Made by a program: the position numbers and the translations under genes
DNA from: an uncultured Gelidibacter sp.
Lineage (GTDB): Bacteria; Bacteroidota; Bacteroidia; Flavobacteriales; Flavobacteriaceae
Direction of reading: 5' to 3'
Assembly: GCF_947500795.1 (NCBI RefSeq)
Contig: NZ_CANMTE010000005.1
Span: 62,001-126,000 of the forward strand
DNA length: 64,000 bases
The notes under the pieces: generated by a model
The model's database searches: none
The model's input: only the letters and a program-made list of their open reading frames with translations
What the model was told of the DNA's origin: nothing
Shown here: positions 1 to 8,592 of the stretch, one piece after another
Numbering within the stretch: the first letter of the stretch is position 1
How the letters are laid out: each line of letters begins with the position of its first letter

Positions 1-2
1 TC

Positions 3-92
3 TTAATTTCCTATTTAATATTCATCATCTTGCAAGAAGGAGGCTATGTTCATAATGTATTTGATAATGGTTTCGTTAAGATGGATTTCTAA
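3..92 (+). CDS. C-terminal fragment, probable cytochrome c oxidase subunit IV (prokaryotic type)
   Basis: This is the last 29 codons of a gene cut by the left edge of the window. The fragment is a hydrophobic helix end followed by a short polar tail (EGGYVHNVFDNGFVKMDF). That tail resembles, from memory, the C-terminus of the small subunit IV of flavobacterial caa3/cbb-type haem-copper oxidases. The identity is supported by what follows: a thioredoxin-like membrane protein, an SCO copper chaperone and DUF420, which commonly trail oxidase subunit genes in flavobacteria. The fragment alone is too short to prove the family. Confidence 0.5.
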   Translation, partial: LISYLIFIILQEGGYVHNVFDNGFVKMDF

Positions 93-140
93 CAATCATC
101 ACGCTGTTACAATAGTCACAGTTAATTGTTAAACATATAC

Positions 141-170
141 AAAAAGGCGGTTATTTGAACCGTCTTTTTT
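141..170 (+). terminator. Rho-independent terminator
   Basis: A 7-bp stem (GGCGGTT at 146-152 with AACCGTC at 158-164, one G-T wobble) with a 5-base loop is followed by a run of six T. It lies about 50 bases after the oxidase subunit stop codon and before the next gene, so it probably ends the oxidase transcript. Confidence 0.75.
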
Positions 171-177
171 ATTTTTG
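170..177 (+). promoter_or_regulatory. Bacteroidota-type -7 box (TATTTTTG)
   Basis: TATTTTTG fits the TAnnTTTG -7 consensus of Bacteroidota promoters. It lies directly after the terminator T-run and upstream of the gene starting at 254. A -33 TTG at the preferred distance is not clear, because the hairpin occupies that place. Confidence 0.35.
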
Positions 178-253
178 CACAACTGTATTTCAGGACGATT
201 TCAGTAACAGGAATCTCATATTCTAGAACAAAAAATCATGCAAAACATCTCTA

Positions 254-967
254 ATGGATAAAAAACTTGTTATACGGTATACAGTGCTCGGAATACTATT
301 TTTTCTTCCCGTTGCATTTCTATTAATGCTTCTTCCAGCAAAACACAACTACAACCCGCTAGACATTATTAAAGACGAGGTAACGGACATCCAAAGCGTC
401 AGCGATTATGCTTTAGAAGATCATATTACGGTGTTGGCATTCTTCGGAAAGGATCCGCTTCAAAACAGAGTTGCAGCGTCAAATTTGAAGGAATTGATCT
501 ATGATAAATTCAAAGGCTTTAAGAAGTTCCAAATTGTCGCTATCGTGTCGCCAGAAGCTGAAGACAAGCTTGATGTTCTAAAAAAGGAAATCCAGGCGCA
601 TGAGGATTTAAAATATTGGCATTTTGTGTTTTTATCGGAAGACGATACAAAGGCGGTATTTAACAGCTTAATTACCGACCGTCCGCTTAATAGCAATCTG
701 TCAACTTCTAAGGTGTTTATTGTGGACATGGACTTGCATCAACGTGGGCGTTTAGATGATCGTACGGAAAGAGAAGTAGAAAACAATGTTGCCAAATACG
801 ATTTGACATCTTATGATTGCATAGAAGTGGCGATACTTAAAAATAAAATGAGTGAAGATATGCGTGTGTTGTTTACTGAATACAGAGAAAAACGCAAAGG
901 AAACTTTGATTCGACTACACGACGCGCTAACGATTTAAAAGGTGTTACAGATGAGCAAGAAAACTAA
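254..967 (+). CDS. Membrane-anchored thioredoxin-like protein of the SCO locus, unknown function
   Basis: This 237-residue protein has one N-terminal membrane helix (about residues 8-28) and a soluble domain that would face the periplasm. The soluble part has a thioredoxin-like strand order: a strand (TVLAFFGKDP), a second strand (FQIVAIVSP), and later a strand-turn (KVFIVDMDLHQRGRLDD) like the segment near the cis-Pro of redoxins. I see no CxxC or CxxxC pair, so a thiol redox role is unlikely. Its stop codon lies 17 bases inside the next gene (SCO), so the two are translationally linked. By context it probably assists cytochrome oxidase assembly or copper delivery, but this is inference. I do not recognise a named family. 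Confidence 0.7.
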   Translation: MDKKLVIRYTVLGILFFLPVAFLLMLLPAKHNYNPLDIIKDEVTDIQSVSDYALEDHITVLAFFGKDPLQNRVAASNLKELIYDKFKGFKKFQIVAIVSPEAEDKLDVLKKEIQAHEDLKYWHFVFLSEDDTKAVFNSLITDRPLNSNLSTSKVFIVDMDLHQRGRLDDRTEREVENNVAKYDLTSYDCIEVAILKNKMSEDMRVLFTEYREKRKGNFDSTTRRANDLKGVTDEQEN

Positions 968-1709
968 TTATTCTTATGTAGGTATTTCGTTTGTTGTATT
1001 ATTATTTGGGATTTATTTTGTTCCAAAAATTATAGACCGTATCAACAACAAAGACGTGGTAAGGGATGAAAGTAGGACAGAAGATATTAATCTGAATCCG
1101 AAAAAGAAACCTGGAAACCTCTCCGATTTAGCCTTTATTGAAATCAATGGGAATCGTAAAAAAGTGCCTGCATTTAGTTTTACAAATCAGCATGGCGAAA
1201 CCATAACCAATAAAGATTATGAAGGTAAGGTTTATGTGTTGGAATTCTTTTTCACCACCTGTCCAACCATCTGCCCAAAGATGAATGCAAACATGCTCGA
1301 TCTTCAAAACACATTTCTAAACGAAGATAATTTTGGTATCGCGTCTTTTACCATTGCACCAAGCATCGATACGCCTGAAGTCTTGAAAGCTTACGCTGAA
1401 ACTCATGGCGTAACCAATCCTCATTGGCATATGATGACTGGTGATCAATCAGCCATCTATAAATTGGCTAATGAAGGTTTCTATCTTTATACTGCTAAGG
1501 ATGATAATGTGGAGGGCGGATTTGAACATTCCGGTAACTTTGCGCTTATTGATAAGAACGGATACATTCGTTCAAGAACAGACGCTTCAGGAAGTCCTAT
1601 CATTTATTATAACGGGATGATTTCCGAAGAAGAAAAATTTGATGAAGAAGGCATGGAACAACAAATCACCATGCTAAAAGAAGATATTGCTAAATTATTA
1701 AAGGAATAA
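951..1709 (+). CDS. SCO1/SenC family copper chaperone for cytochrome oxidase
   Basis: SCO proteins bind copper in the periplasm and help load the CuA site of cytochrome c oxidase. This 252-residue protein has one membrane anchor (about residues 9-28) and a thioredoxin-fold domain with the copper ligands CPTIC (Cys104, Cys108) and the distal His193 (in FEHSGNFALID), all three of the family. I chose the ATG at 951 rather than the in-frame GTG at 942, because it gives a normal MSKK N-terminus. It overlaps the preceding gene by 17 bases. Its stop overlaps the next start (TAATG), so SCO and the DUF420 protein are probably translated in a coupled way. Confidence 0.93.
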   Translation: MSKKTNYSYVGISFVVLLFGIYFVPKIIDRINNKDVVRDESRTEDINLNPKKKPGNLSDLAFIEINGNRKKVPAFSFTNQHGETITNKDYEGKVYVLEFFFTTCPTICPKMNANMLDLQNTFLNEDNFGIASFTIAPSIDTPEVLKAYAETHGVTNPHWHMMTGDQSAIYKLANEGFYLYTAKDDNVEGGFEHSGNFALIDKNGYIRSRTDASGSPIIYYNGMISEEEKFDEEGMEQQITMLKEDIAKLLKE

Positions 1710-2254
1710 TGGAGAACCCAAATCTAGCCGCAGAAAAGAAATACAATAAATGGATTGTTGTTTTATCAATCGTTATCCCGTTGGTGGTTGCCGCATTATT
1801 TGGTGTCAACTTACGTGATATGGGTTACGATGTAGCCCCGCTAACATTTTTACCTCCTATTTATGCGAGTATTAATGCCCTTACTGCTGTATTGCTGATT
1901 GTTGGGTTTTGGGCGATTAAGAATAAGAAAATTGACCTTCATAAAAAATTGATGACTACCGCCATTGGTTGTTCTGTACTTTTTTTGATCATGTATGTGG
2001 CGTATCATATGACCAGTAACTCGACTTCTTACGAGGGAGAAGGCGTTATGAGAACGGTTTATTTCTTTGTGTTGATCACTCATATCATTTTATCAATCGT
2101 TATCATTCCGTTCGTATTGATAACTTATGTAAGAGCGATTACCAACAATATAGAGCGCCATAAGAAAATAGCAAAAATCACATTTCCGTTGTGGTTATAT
2201 GTTGCAATATCAGGAGTGATTGTGTATATTATGATTTCACCTTATTATGTTTAA
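1709..2254 (+). CDS. DUF420 family membrane protein, oxidase-associated
   Basis: This 181-residue polytopic membrane protein has about five hydrophobic helices (roughly residues 15-36, 50-70, 86-106, 120-142, 158-178). Between them lie several His residues (DLHKKLMTTA, YVAYHMTSN, LITHIILS, ERHKKIAK) that could bind haem or metal. The pattern matches DUF420 (YozB-like), a family often encoded beside SCO and haem-copper oxidase genes and presumed to work in their biogenesis. The start codon shares a base with the SCO stop. The end overlaps the next small gene. The function is known only by association. Confidence 0.85.
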   Translation: MENPNLAAEKKYNKWIVVLSIVIPLVVAALFGVNLRDMGYDVAPLTFLPPIYASINALTAVLLIVGFWAIKNKKIDLHKKLMTTAIGCSVLFLIMYVAYHMTSNSTSYEGEGVMRTVYFFVLITHIILSIVIIPFVLITYVRAITNNIERHKKIAKITFPLWLYVAISGVIVYIMISPYYV

Positions 2255-2477
2255 AATGAAGAAGAAAGTCCTTTTATTGCTTTTTACTGTTTTTACATTT
2301 TTAAATACGAATGCACAATGTGCTATGTGTCGTGCTGTATTGGAAAGTGAAGATGGTCTGTCTACCGCCAAGGGTGTTAATGACGGCATTGTATACCTTA
2401 TGGTTATTCCTTATTTACTTGTTGGAGGATTAGGGTTTGCGATTTATATGAAGTACTTCAGAACTAAAAAAAGTTGA
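2247..2477 (+). CDS. Small CxxC membrane protein at the end of the SCO-DUF420 operon
   Basis: This protein of 73-76 residues has a signal-like first helix ending in NTNAQ, then a CAMCRAVLES segment, then a second membrane helix (about residues 49-69) and a KKS tail. Both the ATG at 2247 (inside the DUF420 gene) and the ATG at 2256 just past its stop are possible. The CxxC with a following Cys-free stretch suggests a metal or haem site facing the periplasm. Position and overlap place it in the oxidase assembly operon. I recognise it as a type seen in Bacteroidota at this place, but know of no assigned function. Confidence 0.75.
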   Translation: MFKMKKKVLLLLFTVFTFLNTNAQCAMCRAVLESEDGLSTAKGVNDGIVYLMVIPYLLVGGLGFAIYMKYFRTKKS

Positions 2478-2609
2478 AAAACCAGTTAGAATCTGTAACA
2501 TTTTTTGTTTTCAGATGTCTAAATAGAAGTTATTTGTACAAGTCTTAACAAATTGTTAATAGAATTAGCGCGTTGTTTTGTGTAACATTGTACATTCAAC
2601 AGCTTCTAT

Positions 2610-3311
2610 ATGATACAAATAAAAGATTTACATAAGTCCTATCACATGGGGAATAATTCGCTTCATGTGTTAAAAGGAATTAATTTTGATGTCAAAGAAG
2701 GTGAATTGGTATCCATTATGGGGTCTTCTGGCTCAGGAAAATCGACACTTCTAAATATTCTCGGAATGTTGGACGAGGCCGATGAAGGTTCGTATACACT
2801 AGACAATGTTCCTATTAAAAATCTTAATGAGAAGATAGCCGCCAACTACAGAAACAAATTTCTCGGTTTCATTTTTCAATCTTTTAATCTTATCAATTAT
2901 AAATCCGCGTTAGATAACGTTGCGCTGCCTTTGTATTATCAAGGCGTGGCACGAAAGGAACGTGTGGAACGCGCAATGCATTATCTCGATAAAGTAGGTT
3001 TGGCGCCGTGGTCTCACCATTTACCCAATGAACTTTCTGGCGGACAAAAGCAGCGTGTTGCCATTGCAAGGGCATTAGCGAGTGACCCTAAAGTATTATT
3101 GGCAGATGAACCTACTGGAGCTTTAGATACAAAAACATCTTATGAAGTTATGGAGCTTATTCAGGGGATAAATGACGAGGGAAAAACGATTTTGGTGGTC
3201 ACTCACGAGCATGATATTGCCCAAATGACCAAACGTATCGTCAATTTAAAAGATGGTGTCATCATAGATGATAGTGTCGTGGAACAAGTAAGAGCTTCCC
3301 AGTATGTTTGA
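2610..3311 (+). CDS. ABC transporter ATP-binding protein, MacB/LolD type
   Basis: This is the 233-residue ATPase of an export or lipoprotein-type ABC system. Walker A is GSSGSGKST (residues 38-46), the Q-loop glutamine is at 90, the signature LSGGQ at 142-146, Walker B VLLADE at 162-167 and the switch histidine at 199. DEPTGALD is the form typical of the LolD/MacB/FtsE group. Its stop overlaps the start of the first permease by 8 bases. It is followed by two permeases, two adaptors and a TolC-like channel, so it most likely powers both permeases. Confidence 0.93.
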   Translation: MIQIKDLHKSYHMGNNSLHVLKGINFDVKEGELVSIMGSSGSGKSTLLNILGMLDEADEGSYTLDNVPIKNLNEKIAANYRNKFLGFIFQSFNLINYKSALDNVALPLYYQGVARKERVERAMHYLDKVGLAPWSHHLPNELSGGQKQRVAIARALASDPKVLLADEPTGALDTKTSYEVMELIQGINDEGKTILVVTHEHDIAQMTKRIVNLKDGVIIDDSVVEQVRASQYV

Positions 3312-4548
3312 TATTGAACGGTGGCAGGAAATCTTTGAGACCTTAAGTAAAAACAAGCTTCGGACGTTTTTAACTGGTCTTTCTGTTGCTTCAGGAATCT
3401 TTATTTTAGTCATTTTACTCGGATTTAGTTCTGGCATTCAAAATGGGGTGACCTCGCAGTTTGAGAAAGATGCTGCCAATAGTATTTCAGTTTGGACGGG
3501 TGTTACTACCAAACAATATAAAGGCTTAAATCCGGGACGCCGTATTCAACTTAAAAATCAAGATTTTGATGACATCGTTACTAAATACGATGATAATTTA
3601 GAATACAAATCGGCTTTCTACACCATATGGGGCGGATTGGTCAACTACAAAAATGAATCCGGAAACTACAGGATTCAAGGCGTTATGCCAGACAATCAAT
3701 TTATTGAAAACGCCGATATCCATCAAGGTCGGTTCATCAACCATTCTGATGTTGTCGGGAATAAAAAGGTTGCCGTTATTGGTAATAAGGTCAGTCTCGA
3801 TTTATTCAAAGGCGATAATCCAATAGGAAAGGACATTTCACTCTACGGCATTAATTTTAAAGTTGTGGGCGTGTTTTTTGATCCGGGAGGTGAACGTGAT
3901 GAAAGTAAGGTGATGATGCCTATAACTACGGCACAAAAGGCTTTTAATGGCGGTAATGACATCAGAAGCATGATGTACACCGTAAAGATGGCTGATAATT
4001 TTGATGAGGCTGTTAAGTTATCCGAGCAGGTCACCTTAGGAATTGAGAACGATATTAAGGAAACACATATCATCGCACCAGATGATACCAGTGCCATTAG
4101 GGTAAATAACACCTTAGAAGAAGCACGTAAAATATATTCTTTAGTAGATACTATTAAAGCGGTGTTCTGGTTTGTGGGCATCGGTACCATCATTGCCGGT
4201 GTGGTAGGTGTTGGCAATATTATGCTGATCATTGTTAAGGAACGCACTAAAGAAATTGGCATCAGAAAAGCATTGGGTGCAGAGCCCATGTCTATTGTAG
4301 GCATGATTTTACAGGAATCTATTTTTGTGACGATGTTTTCAGGACTCTTCGGACTCGTGGCAGGATTGGCATTGCTCGAATTTGTAGGCCCATTGATAGA
4401 AAGTGATTTTATAAAATACCCACAAGTAGATTTTAACACTGCATTGACTACTGTATTTGTATTGGTTTTTGCAGGTGCTGTTGCCGGGTTTATTCCCGCG
4501 TATCGCGCCGCTAAAATTAAACCCATTGTAGCACTAAGAGACGAATAA
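3304..4548 (+). CDS. MacB-like ABC transporter permease (first of two)
   Basis: This 414-residue permease has the MacB layout: a cytoplasmic start, a first membrane helix (about residues 20-42), a large periplasmic domain (about 45-275), then three C-terminal helices of an FtsX domain. The conserved FtsX motif KERTKEIGIRKALGA lies after helix 2. MacB permeases use a mechanotransmission cycle with an adaptor and a TolC channel to move substrates from the periplasm outwards. Here the ATPase domain is a separate gene, as usual in Bacteroidota. The next gene is a paralogue of the same length, so the pair may form a heterodimer. Confidence 0.92.
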   Translation: MFDIERWQEIFETLSKNKLRTFLTGLSVASGIFILVILLGFSSGIQNGVTSQFEKDAANSISVWTGVTTKQYKGLNPGRRIQLKNQDFDDIVTKYDDNLEYKSAFYTIWGGLVNYKNESGNYRIQGVMPDNQFIENADIHQGRFINHSDVVGNKKVAVIGNKVSLDLFKGDNPIGKDISLYGINFKVVGVFFDPGGERDESKVMMPITTAQKAFNGGNDIRSMMYTVKMADNFDEAVKLSEQVTLGIENDIKETHIIAPDDTSAIRVNNTLEEARKIYSLVDTIKAVFWFVGIGTIIAGVVGVGNIMLIIVKERTKEIGIRKALGAEPMSIVGMILQESIFVTMFSGLFGLVAGLALLEFVGPLIESDFIKYPQVDFNTALTTVFVLVFAGAVAGFIPAYRAAKIKPIVALRDE

Positions 4549-4549
4549 T

Positions 4550-5809
4550 ATGTTGAGTAGAGACCGTTGGGATGAAATATTAGAAGCATTAAACGCCAAT
4601 AAGTTCAGAACTTTTCTGACCGCTTTCGGGGTGTTTTGGGGTATAACCATTTTGGTGCTTTTATTGGCATTGACTAACGGACTTAAAAATGGCGTGACCG
4701 CAGGGTTTGGAAATTTTGCAACCAACTCTATGTTTGTCTGGTCTCAACAAACATCAAAACCTTATAAAGGCTTGCCAAAAGGACGTCGATTTAATTTCAA
4801 ATTAGATGATGTTGCTGCTTTAAAAAATGATTTCCCACAACTCAAATACGTGTCGCCCCGTAACCAATTAGGAGGTTATAATGGCGCTAACAATGTAGTG
4901 AGAGGTACTAAAACGGGCGCATATCAGGTGAATGGCGATTATCCTGAATTTATAAATCAGCAGCCTATGGATATTCTTCAAGGGCGATTTTTGAGTTATT
5001 CAGATATCAATGCCAATAGAAAAGTATGTGTTATCGGCACGGGTGTGGTTAACGGACTTTATGATAAGGGAGAATCTACATTAGGCACCTATATCAAAAT
5101 AAATGGGGTCAATTTTATGGTTATCGGCACCTTTAAAGTAAGCAACAGTCAAGGCGATAAAGAGGAAGATGCCAATACGATTTTTGTGCCTTTTACTGCG
5201 TTCAGTCAAGCGTTTAATTTTGCCGATAACGTAGGATGGTTGGCACTAACTGCCCATGATGGAACAGATATTACAGCCATCAAACCTCAAATTATGGAAA
5301 CCTTGAAGAGCCGACGTAAGGTGCATCCTGAAGATGATCGTGCCATTGGAAACTTTGATCTTGCAGAAGCCTTTGGGCGTGTTAACGGCTTGTTTTCCAT
5401 ATTAGGATTCGTAGGGTATTTTGTGGGAGCATTGGTTTTAATGTCAGGCATTATTGGTATTAGTAACATCATGCTGATTGTCGTAAAGGAACGCACCAAA
5501 GAAATAGGAGTAAGGAGAGCATTAGGCGCATCACCTTGGACTATTAAATCACAAATTTTACAAGAAAGTTTAATTCTGACCATCTTATCAGGAATGGTAG
5601 GAATCACTTTCGCCGCAGCCGTTATTTGGGCATTTAATTACGCTTTAGATGCGAATGGCCCTGTAGAGAATTTCGCAAACCCGAGCGTGAGCATGTCAGT
5701 CGTCATTACGGCGTTGGTCATTCTTGTAGTGTCAGGATTGTTAGCTGGATTGATTCCTGCCAATAGCGCAACAAAAATGAAACCTGTGGATGCCTTAAGA
5801 ATAGATTAA
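4550..5809 (+). CDS. MacB-like ABC transporter permease (second of two)
   Basis: This 419-residue permease is a paralogue of the preceding one. It shares the opening RDRWDEI...NKFRTFLTA and SKPYKGLPKGRR, and the FtsX motif KERTKEIGVRRALGA. It has one N-terminal helix, a large periplasmic domain and three C-terminal helices. It starts one base after the stop of the first permease. Two side-by-side permeases with one ATPase suggest a heterodimeric transporter; this is inference from layout. The substrate cannot be told from sequence. Confidence 0.92.
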   Translation: MLSRDRWDEILEALNANKFRTFLTAFGVFWGITILVLLLALTNGLKNGVTAGFGNFATNSMFVWSQQTSKPYKGLPKGRRFNFKLDDVAALKNDFPQLKYVSPRNQLGGYNGANNVVRGTKTGAYQVNGDYPEFINQQPMDILQGRFLSYSDINANRKVCVIGTGVVNGLYDKGESTLGTYIKINGVNFMVIGTFKVSNSQGDKEEDANTIFVPFTAFSQAFNFADNVGWLALTAHDGTDITAIKPQIMETLKSRRKVHPEDDRAIGNFDLAEAFGRVNGLFSILGFVGYFVGALVLMSGIIGISNIMLIVVKERTKEIGVRRALGASPWTIKSQILQESLILTILSGMVGITFAAAVIWAFNYALDANGPVENFANPSVSMSVVITALVILVVSGLLAGLIPANSATKMKPVDALRID

Positions 5810-5884
5810 AAAAATAACTCATGATGCATACTTTCATTTTGTGGAGGTGCAACATTTGTCAAATTAATAACAATAAGAAGTATA

Positions 5885-7048
5885 ATGAAAAGAACAAAAA
5901 CCGTCATTACATTAGTATTAATCGTTGCCATGTTCGCGACGGCTTTAATCTACTTGTATTTAAAAAATCAAGAAGATCCTGTAACCTATACTACGGAGTC
6001 GCCAGTTGAGCAGACCATTGTAGTCAAAACCGTGGCCACAGGTAATATCGTTCCTAAAGATGAAGTGCTTATTAAATCTAATATTTCGGGCGTTATTGAG
6101 GAAGTATTTATTGAAGCTGGAGAGTATGTGAAGTCTGGAGATTTAATTGCTCAAATTAGAGTTATTCCAAATGTGTCCTCGTTAACGAGTGCAAAGAATA
6201 CTATTTCTTCCAATCAAACGGCATTGCAAACGGCGAAGATTAATTTACAGACCCAACAAACCAATTATGACCGTCAGAAGGCGCTATTTGATAAAGGCGT
6301 GATTTCTGCAAATGAGTTTGAAAGTGTAAAAAACACCTACCTGCAAACCAAGCAAAGTGTACAACAAGCAGAAATCAACTTAAACTCTTCACGTCAAAAC
6401 TATGATATCGTTAAAACTGGAACCACTTCAGGCTTAGGAAATATAGCCCAAACGCAAGTGAGAGCGACGGTTTCAGGGATGGTATTAGATGTGCCGGTTA
6501 AGGAAGGAAATCAGGTAATTGAAGCCAATAACTTTAATGAAGGAACGTCTATTGCGTCTTTAGCTGATGTTAAAAAGATGATTTTTGAAGGTAAGGTTGA
6601 TGAAAGTGAAGTTGGTAAAATTAAAGAAGGCTTACCGTTAGAGATTACTGTGGGAGCTATTGAAAACATGAAATTTGATGCGGTGCTGGATTATATCGCT
6701 CCAAAAGGTGTGGCTGAAAATGGCGCCATCCAATTTGAAATCAAAGGGACTTTAAAATCTATCGATTCTACTTTTATTAGAGCTGGTTTAAGTGCAAATG
6801 CATCCATCATCTTGGATAAAGTAGAAAATGTCTTAGCGATAAAAGAAGCGTTGGTACAATACGATTCGAAAACTCAAAAACCATTTGTAGAAGTGATGGT
6901 AGGCGATCAAAAATTTGAACGTAGAGATTTGGAGTTAGGTATCAGCGACGGTATTTTTGTTCAGGTTAAAAATGGTATCAGCAAATCGGACAAAATCAAA
7001 GTATGGAACCAGGTTCAAGGCATTCCAGACTATGCAAAGAAGAAATAA
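5885..7048 (+). CDS. HlyD/MacA-type periplasmic adaptor (first of two)
   Basis: This 387-residue membrane fusion protein has an N-terminal anchor (about residues 8-26), a split lipoyl-like domain (GNIVPKDEVLIKSNISGVIE and its partner after the hairpin, TVSGMVLDVPVKEG), a coiled-coil hairpin (about residues 95-170, rich in Q/N/A heptads with QTNYDRQKALFDKGVISANE) and beta-barrel parts. Adaptors of this kind connect the inner membrane permease to the TolC-like channel. It lies 75 bases after the permeases and 51 bases before the channel gene. Confidence 0.92.
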   Translation: MKRTKTVITLVLIVAMFATALIYLYLKNQEDPVTYTTESPVEQTIVVKTVATGNIVPKDEVLIKSNISGVIEEVFIEAGEYVKSGDLIAQIRVIPNVSSLTSAKNTISSNQTALQTAKINLQTQQTNYDRQKALFDKGVISANEFESVKNTYLQTKQSVQQAEINLNSSRQNYDIVKTGTTSGLGNIAQTQVRATVSGMVLDVPVKEGNQVIEANNFNEGTSIASLADVKKMIFEGKVDESEVGKIKEGLPLEITVGAIENMKFDAVLDYIAPKGVAENGAIQFEIKGTLKSIDSTFIRAGLSANASIILDKVENVLAIKEALVQYDSKTQKPFVEVMVGDQKFERRDLELGISDGIFVQVKNGISKSDKIKVWNQVQGIPDYAKKK

Positions 7049-7099
7049 TTCACTTTTAAGTGTAACACTTTAATTGATACATCGACCTATATTTTAATT

Positions 7100-8542
7100 A
7101 TGAAAAAATCAATACTTATAGTTTTTGCCCTTGTCGCTCTTACATCACAGGCACAAGTAAAGAAATGGACACTTAAAGAGTGTGTGGAATACGCTTTAGA
7201 AAATAATATTTCTGTAAAACAAAGTCAGTTGGATTTAGAGCTGACAGACATTGAAAAAATGCAAGCTGTTGGTAATTTCTTGCCGGATATCAGTATGGGT
7301 GCCAATGTGTCGGAAAATACAGGATTAAGCTTTAACCCGGTGACCAATAACGCTCAAACCACTACGTTTTTATCTGCTTCGGGGCGTATCAATGTTGGGT
7401 ATACCTTGTTTAACGGGATGCGTAATTTTAGAGAAGTACAGCGTGCCAAAATATCAAAGTTGTCTGCTCAATATAGATTGACTAAAATGGAGGATGATAT
7501 TTCCTTATTTGTAGCCAATAACTATTTACAGGTGATTCTTAATAAAGCGAATTTAGAAGTTTTAACGGCTCAGAATACAGTTACGAAAGACCAATTGCAA
7601 AGAACACAAGATCTTGTTGATGCTGGCGTATTGCCGCAAGGCGATCTTTTAGAAATTAAAGCTAATGATGCCAGTGAAAAGCAAGCTATTGTAAATGCTG
7701 AGAATGCTGTACAAGTGTCTTTAATTAGTCTAGCTCAGCTATTATTGATTAAAGATTATCAGAATTTCGATATTGAAGATGAAGGCTATGATGTTGTTGA
7801 TGCTGGAATTGCCGATAAAGACGTTTATGATATTATTAATAGTGCTAAAGAAAATAGAGCAGAGATTAAAATTGCTGAAAAGAATGTAGAATTAGCCGAA
7901 AAAGATGTGCAAATAGCTAAAAGCGCGCATTCTCCAACGCTTTCGGCATTTTTTGGATATGACACACGTTATACCGATGCCACGTCATTTATGCAAAGTA
8001 TTGACCCTAACAATCCGGTAATTACGAGAGAAATTGGTGTTGTACAAGAAACAGGACAATCTGTTATAGGGGAGTTCCCTAATACAGTTCCGGTGGTGGT
8101 AGGTGCAGATCCGTTTGTAGACCAACTCTACCAAAATGATGGTATTTCTTACGGGCTTTCTTTGAGTATTCCAATCTTGAATGGTTTTGCGACGAAAGGC
8201 AATGTGCAACGTAGTAAGATCAACTTAGAAAGAACTCAATATCAGTTGGAACAAGCCCAATTAGATTTGGAATCGACAGTGTATCAAGCGTATGTGGATG
8301 CAAAAGGCGCATTAAAATCTTATGAAGCTGCACAATCGGCTTTAGAATCTCAAGAATTGGCTTACAATTATGCTAAAGAACGCTATGATGTGGGCTTAAC
8401 CAATGCCTTCGATTTTAGCCAATCTAAAGTCAGATTTGACAATAGTAAAATTGAACTGAATCGCGCTAAATATGATTATATTTTTAAGCTCAAAGTTCTT
8501 GAACTCTATTTTGGAATTCCTGCACTCGAGTTGAAATTTTAA
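7100..8542 (+). CDS. TolC family outer membrane efflux protein
   Basis: This 480-residue protein has a signal peptide (cut near SQAQ, residue 19) and the two OEP repeats of TolC-type channels. The first opens with WTLKECVEYALENN; each repeat has long amphipathic helices with strands between (for example YTLFNGMRNFREVQRAK and YGLSLSIPILNGFATKGNVQ). TolC proteins are trimers that form the outer membrane exit duct. It lies between the two adaptor genes of the same operon, so it serves this ABC exporter. Confidence 0.94.
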   Translation: MKKSILIVFALVALTSQAQVKKWTLKECVEYALENNISVKQSQLDLELTDIEKMQAVGNFLPDISMGANVSENTGLSFNPVTNNAQTTTFLSASGRINVGYTLFNGMRNFREVQRAKISKLSAQYRLTKMEDDISLFVANNYLQVILNKANLEVLTAQNTVTKDQLQRTQDLVDAGVLPQGDLLEIKANDASEKQAIVNAENAVQVSLISLAQLLLIKDYQNFDIEDEGYDVVDAGIADKDVYDIINSAKENRAEIKIAEKNVELAEKDVQIAKSAHSPTLSAFFGYDTRYTDATSFMQSIDPNNPVITREIGVVQETGQSVIGEFPNTVPVVVGADPFVDQLYQNDGISYGLSLSIPILNGFATKGNVQRSKINLERTQYQLEQAQLDLESTVYQAYVDAKGALKSYEAAQSALESQELAYNYAKERYDVGLTNAFDFSQSKVRFDNSKIELNRAKYDYIFKLKVLELYFGIPALELKF

Positions 8543-8592
8543 TTATAACTATTCATCACTAAACAACACACCTTAATTATAAACCAACCATT

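Noticed and set aside
942-950. GTG start for the SCO gene at 942
   Set aside because: The ATG at 951 gives a standard N-terminus before the membrane anchor.
3843-4589. A 248-codon minus-strand frame inside the first permease
   Set aside because: Antisense to a clearly real gene; low-complexity hydrophobic content, no family pattern.
5821-6009. A 62-codon plus-strand frame starting before the first adaptor
   Set aside because: It runs into the adaptor in another frame; no recognisable product.
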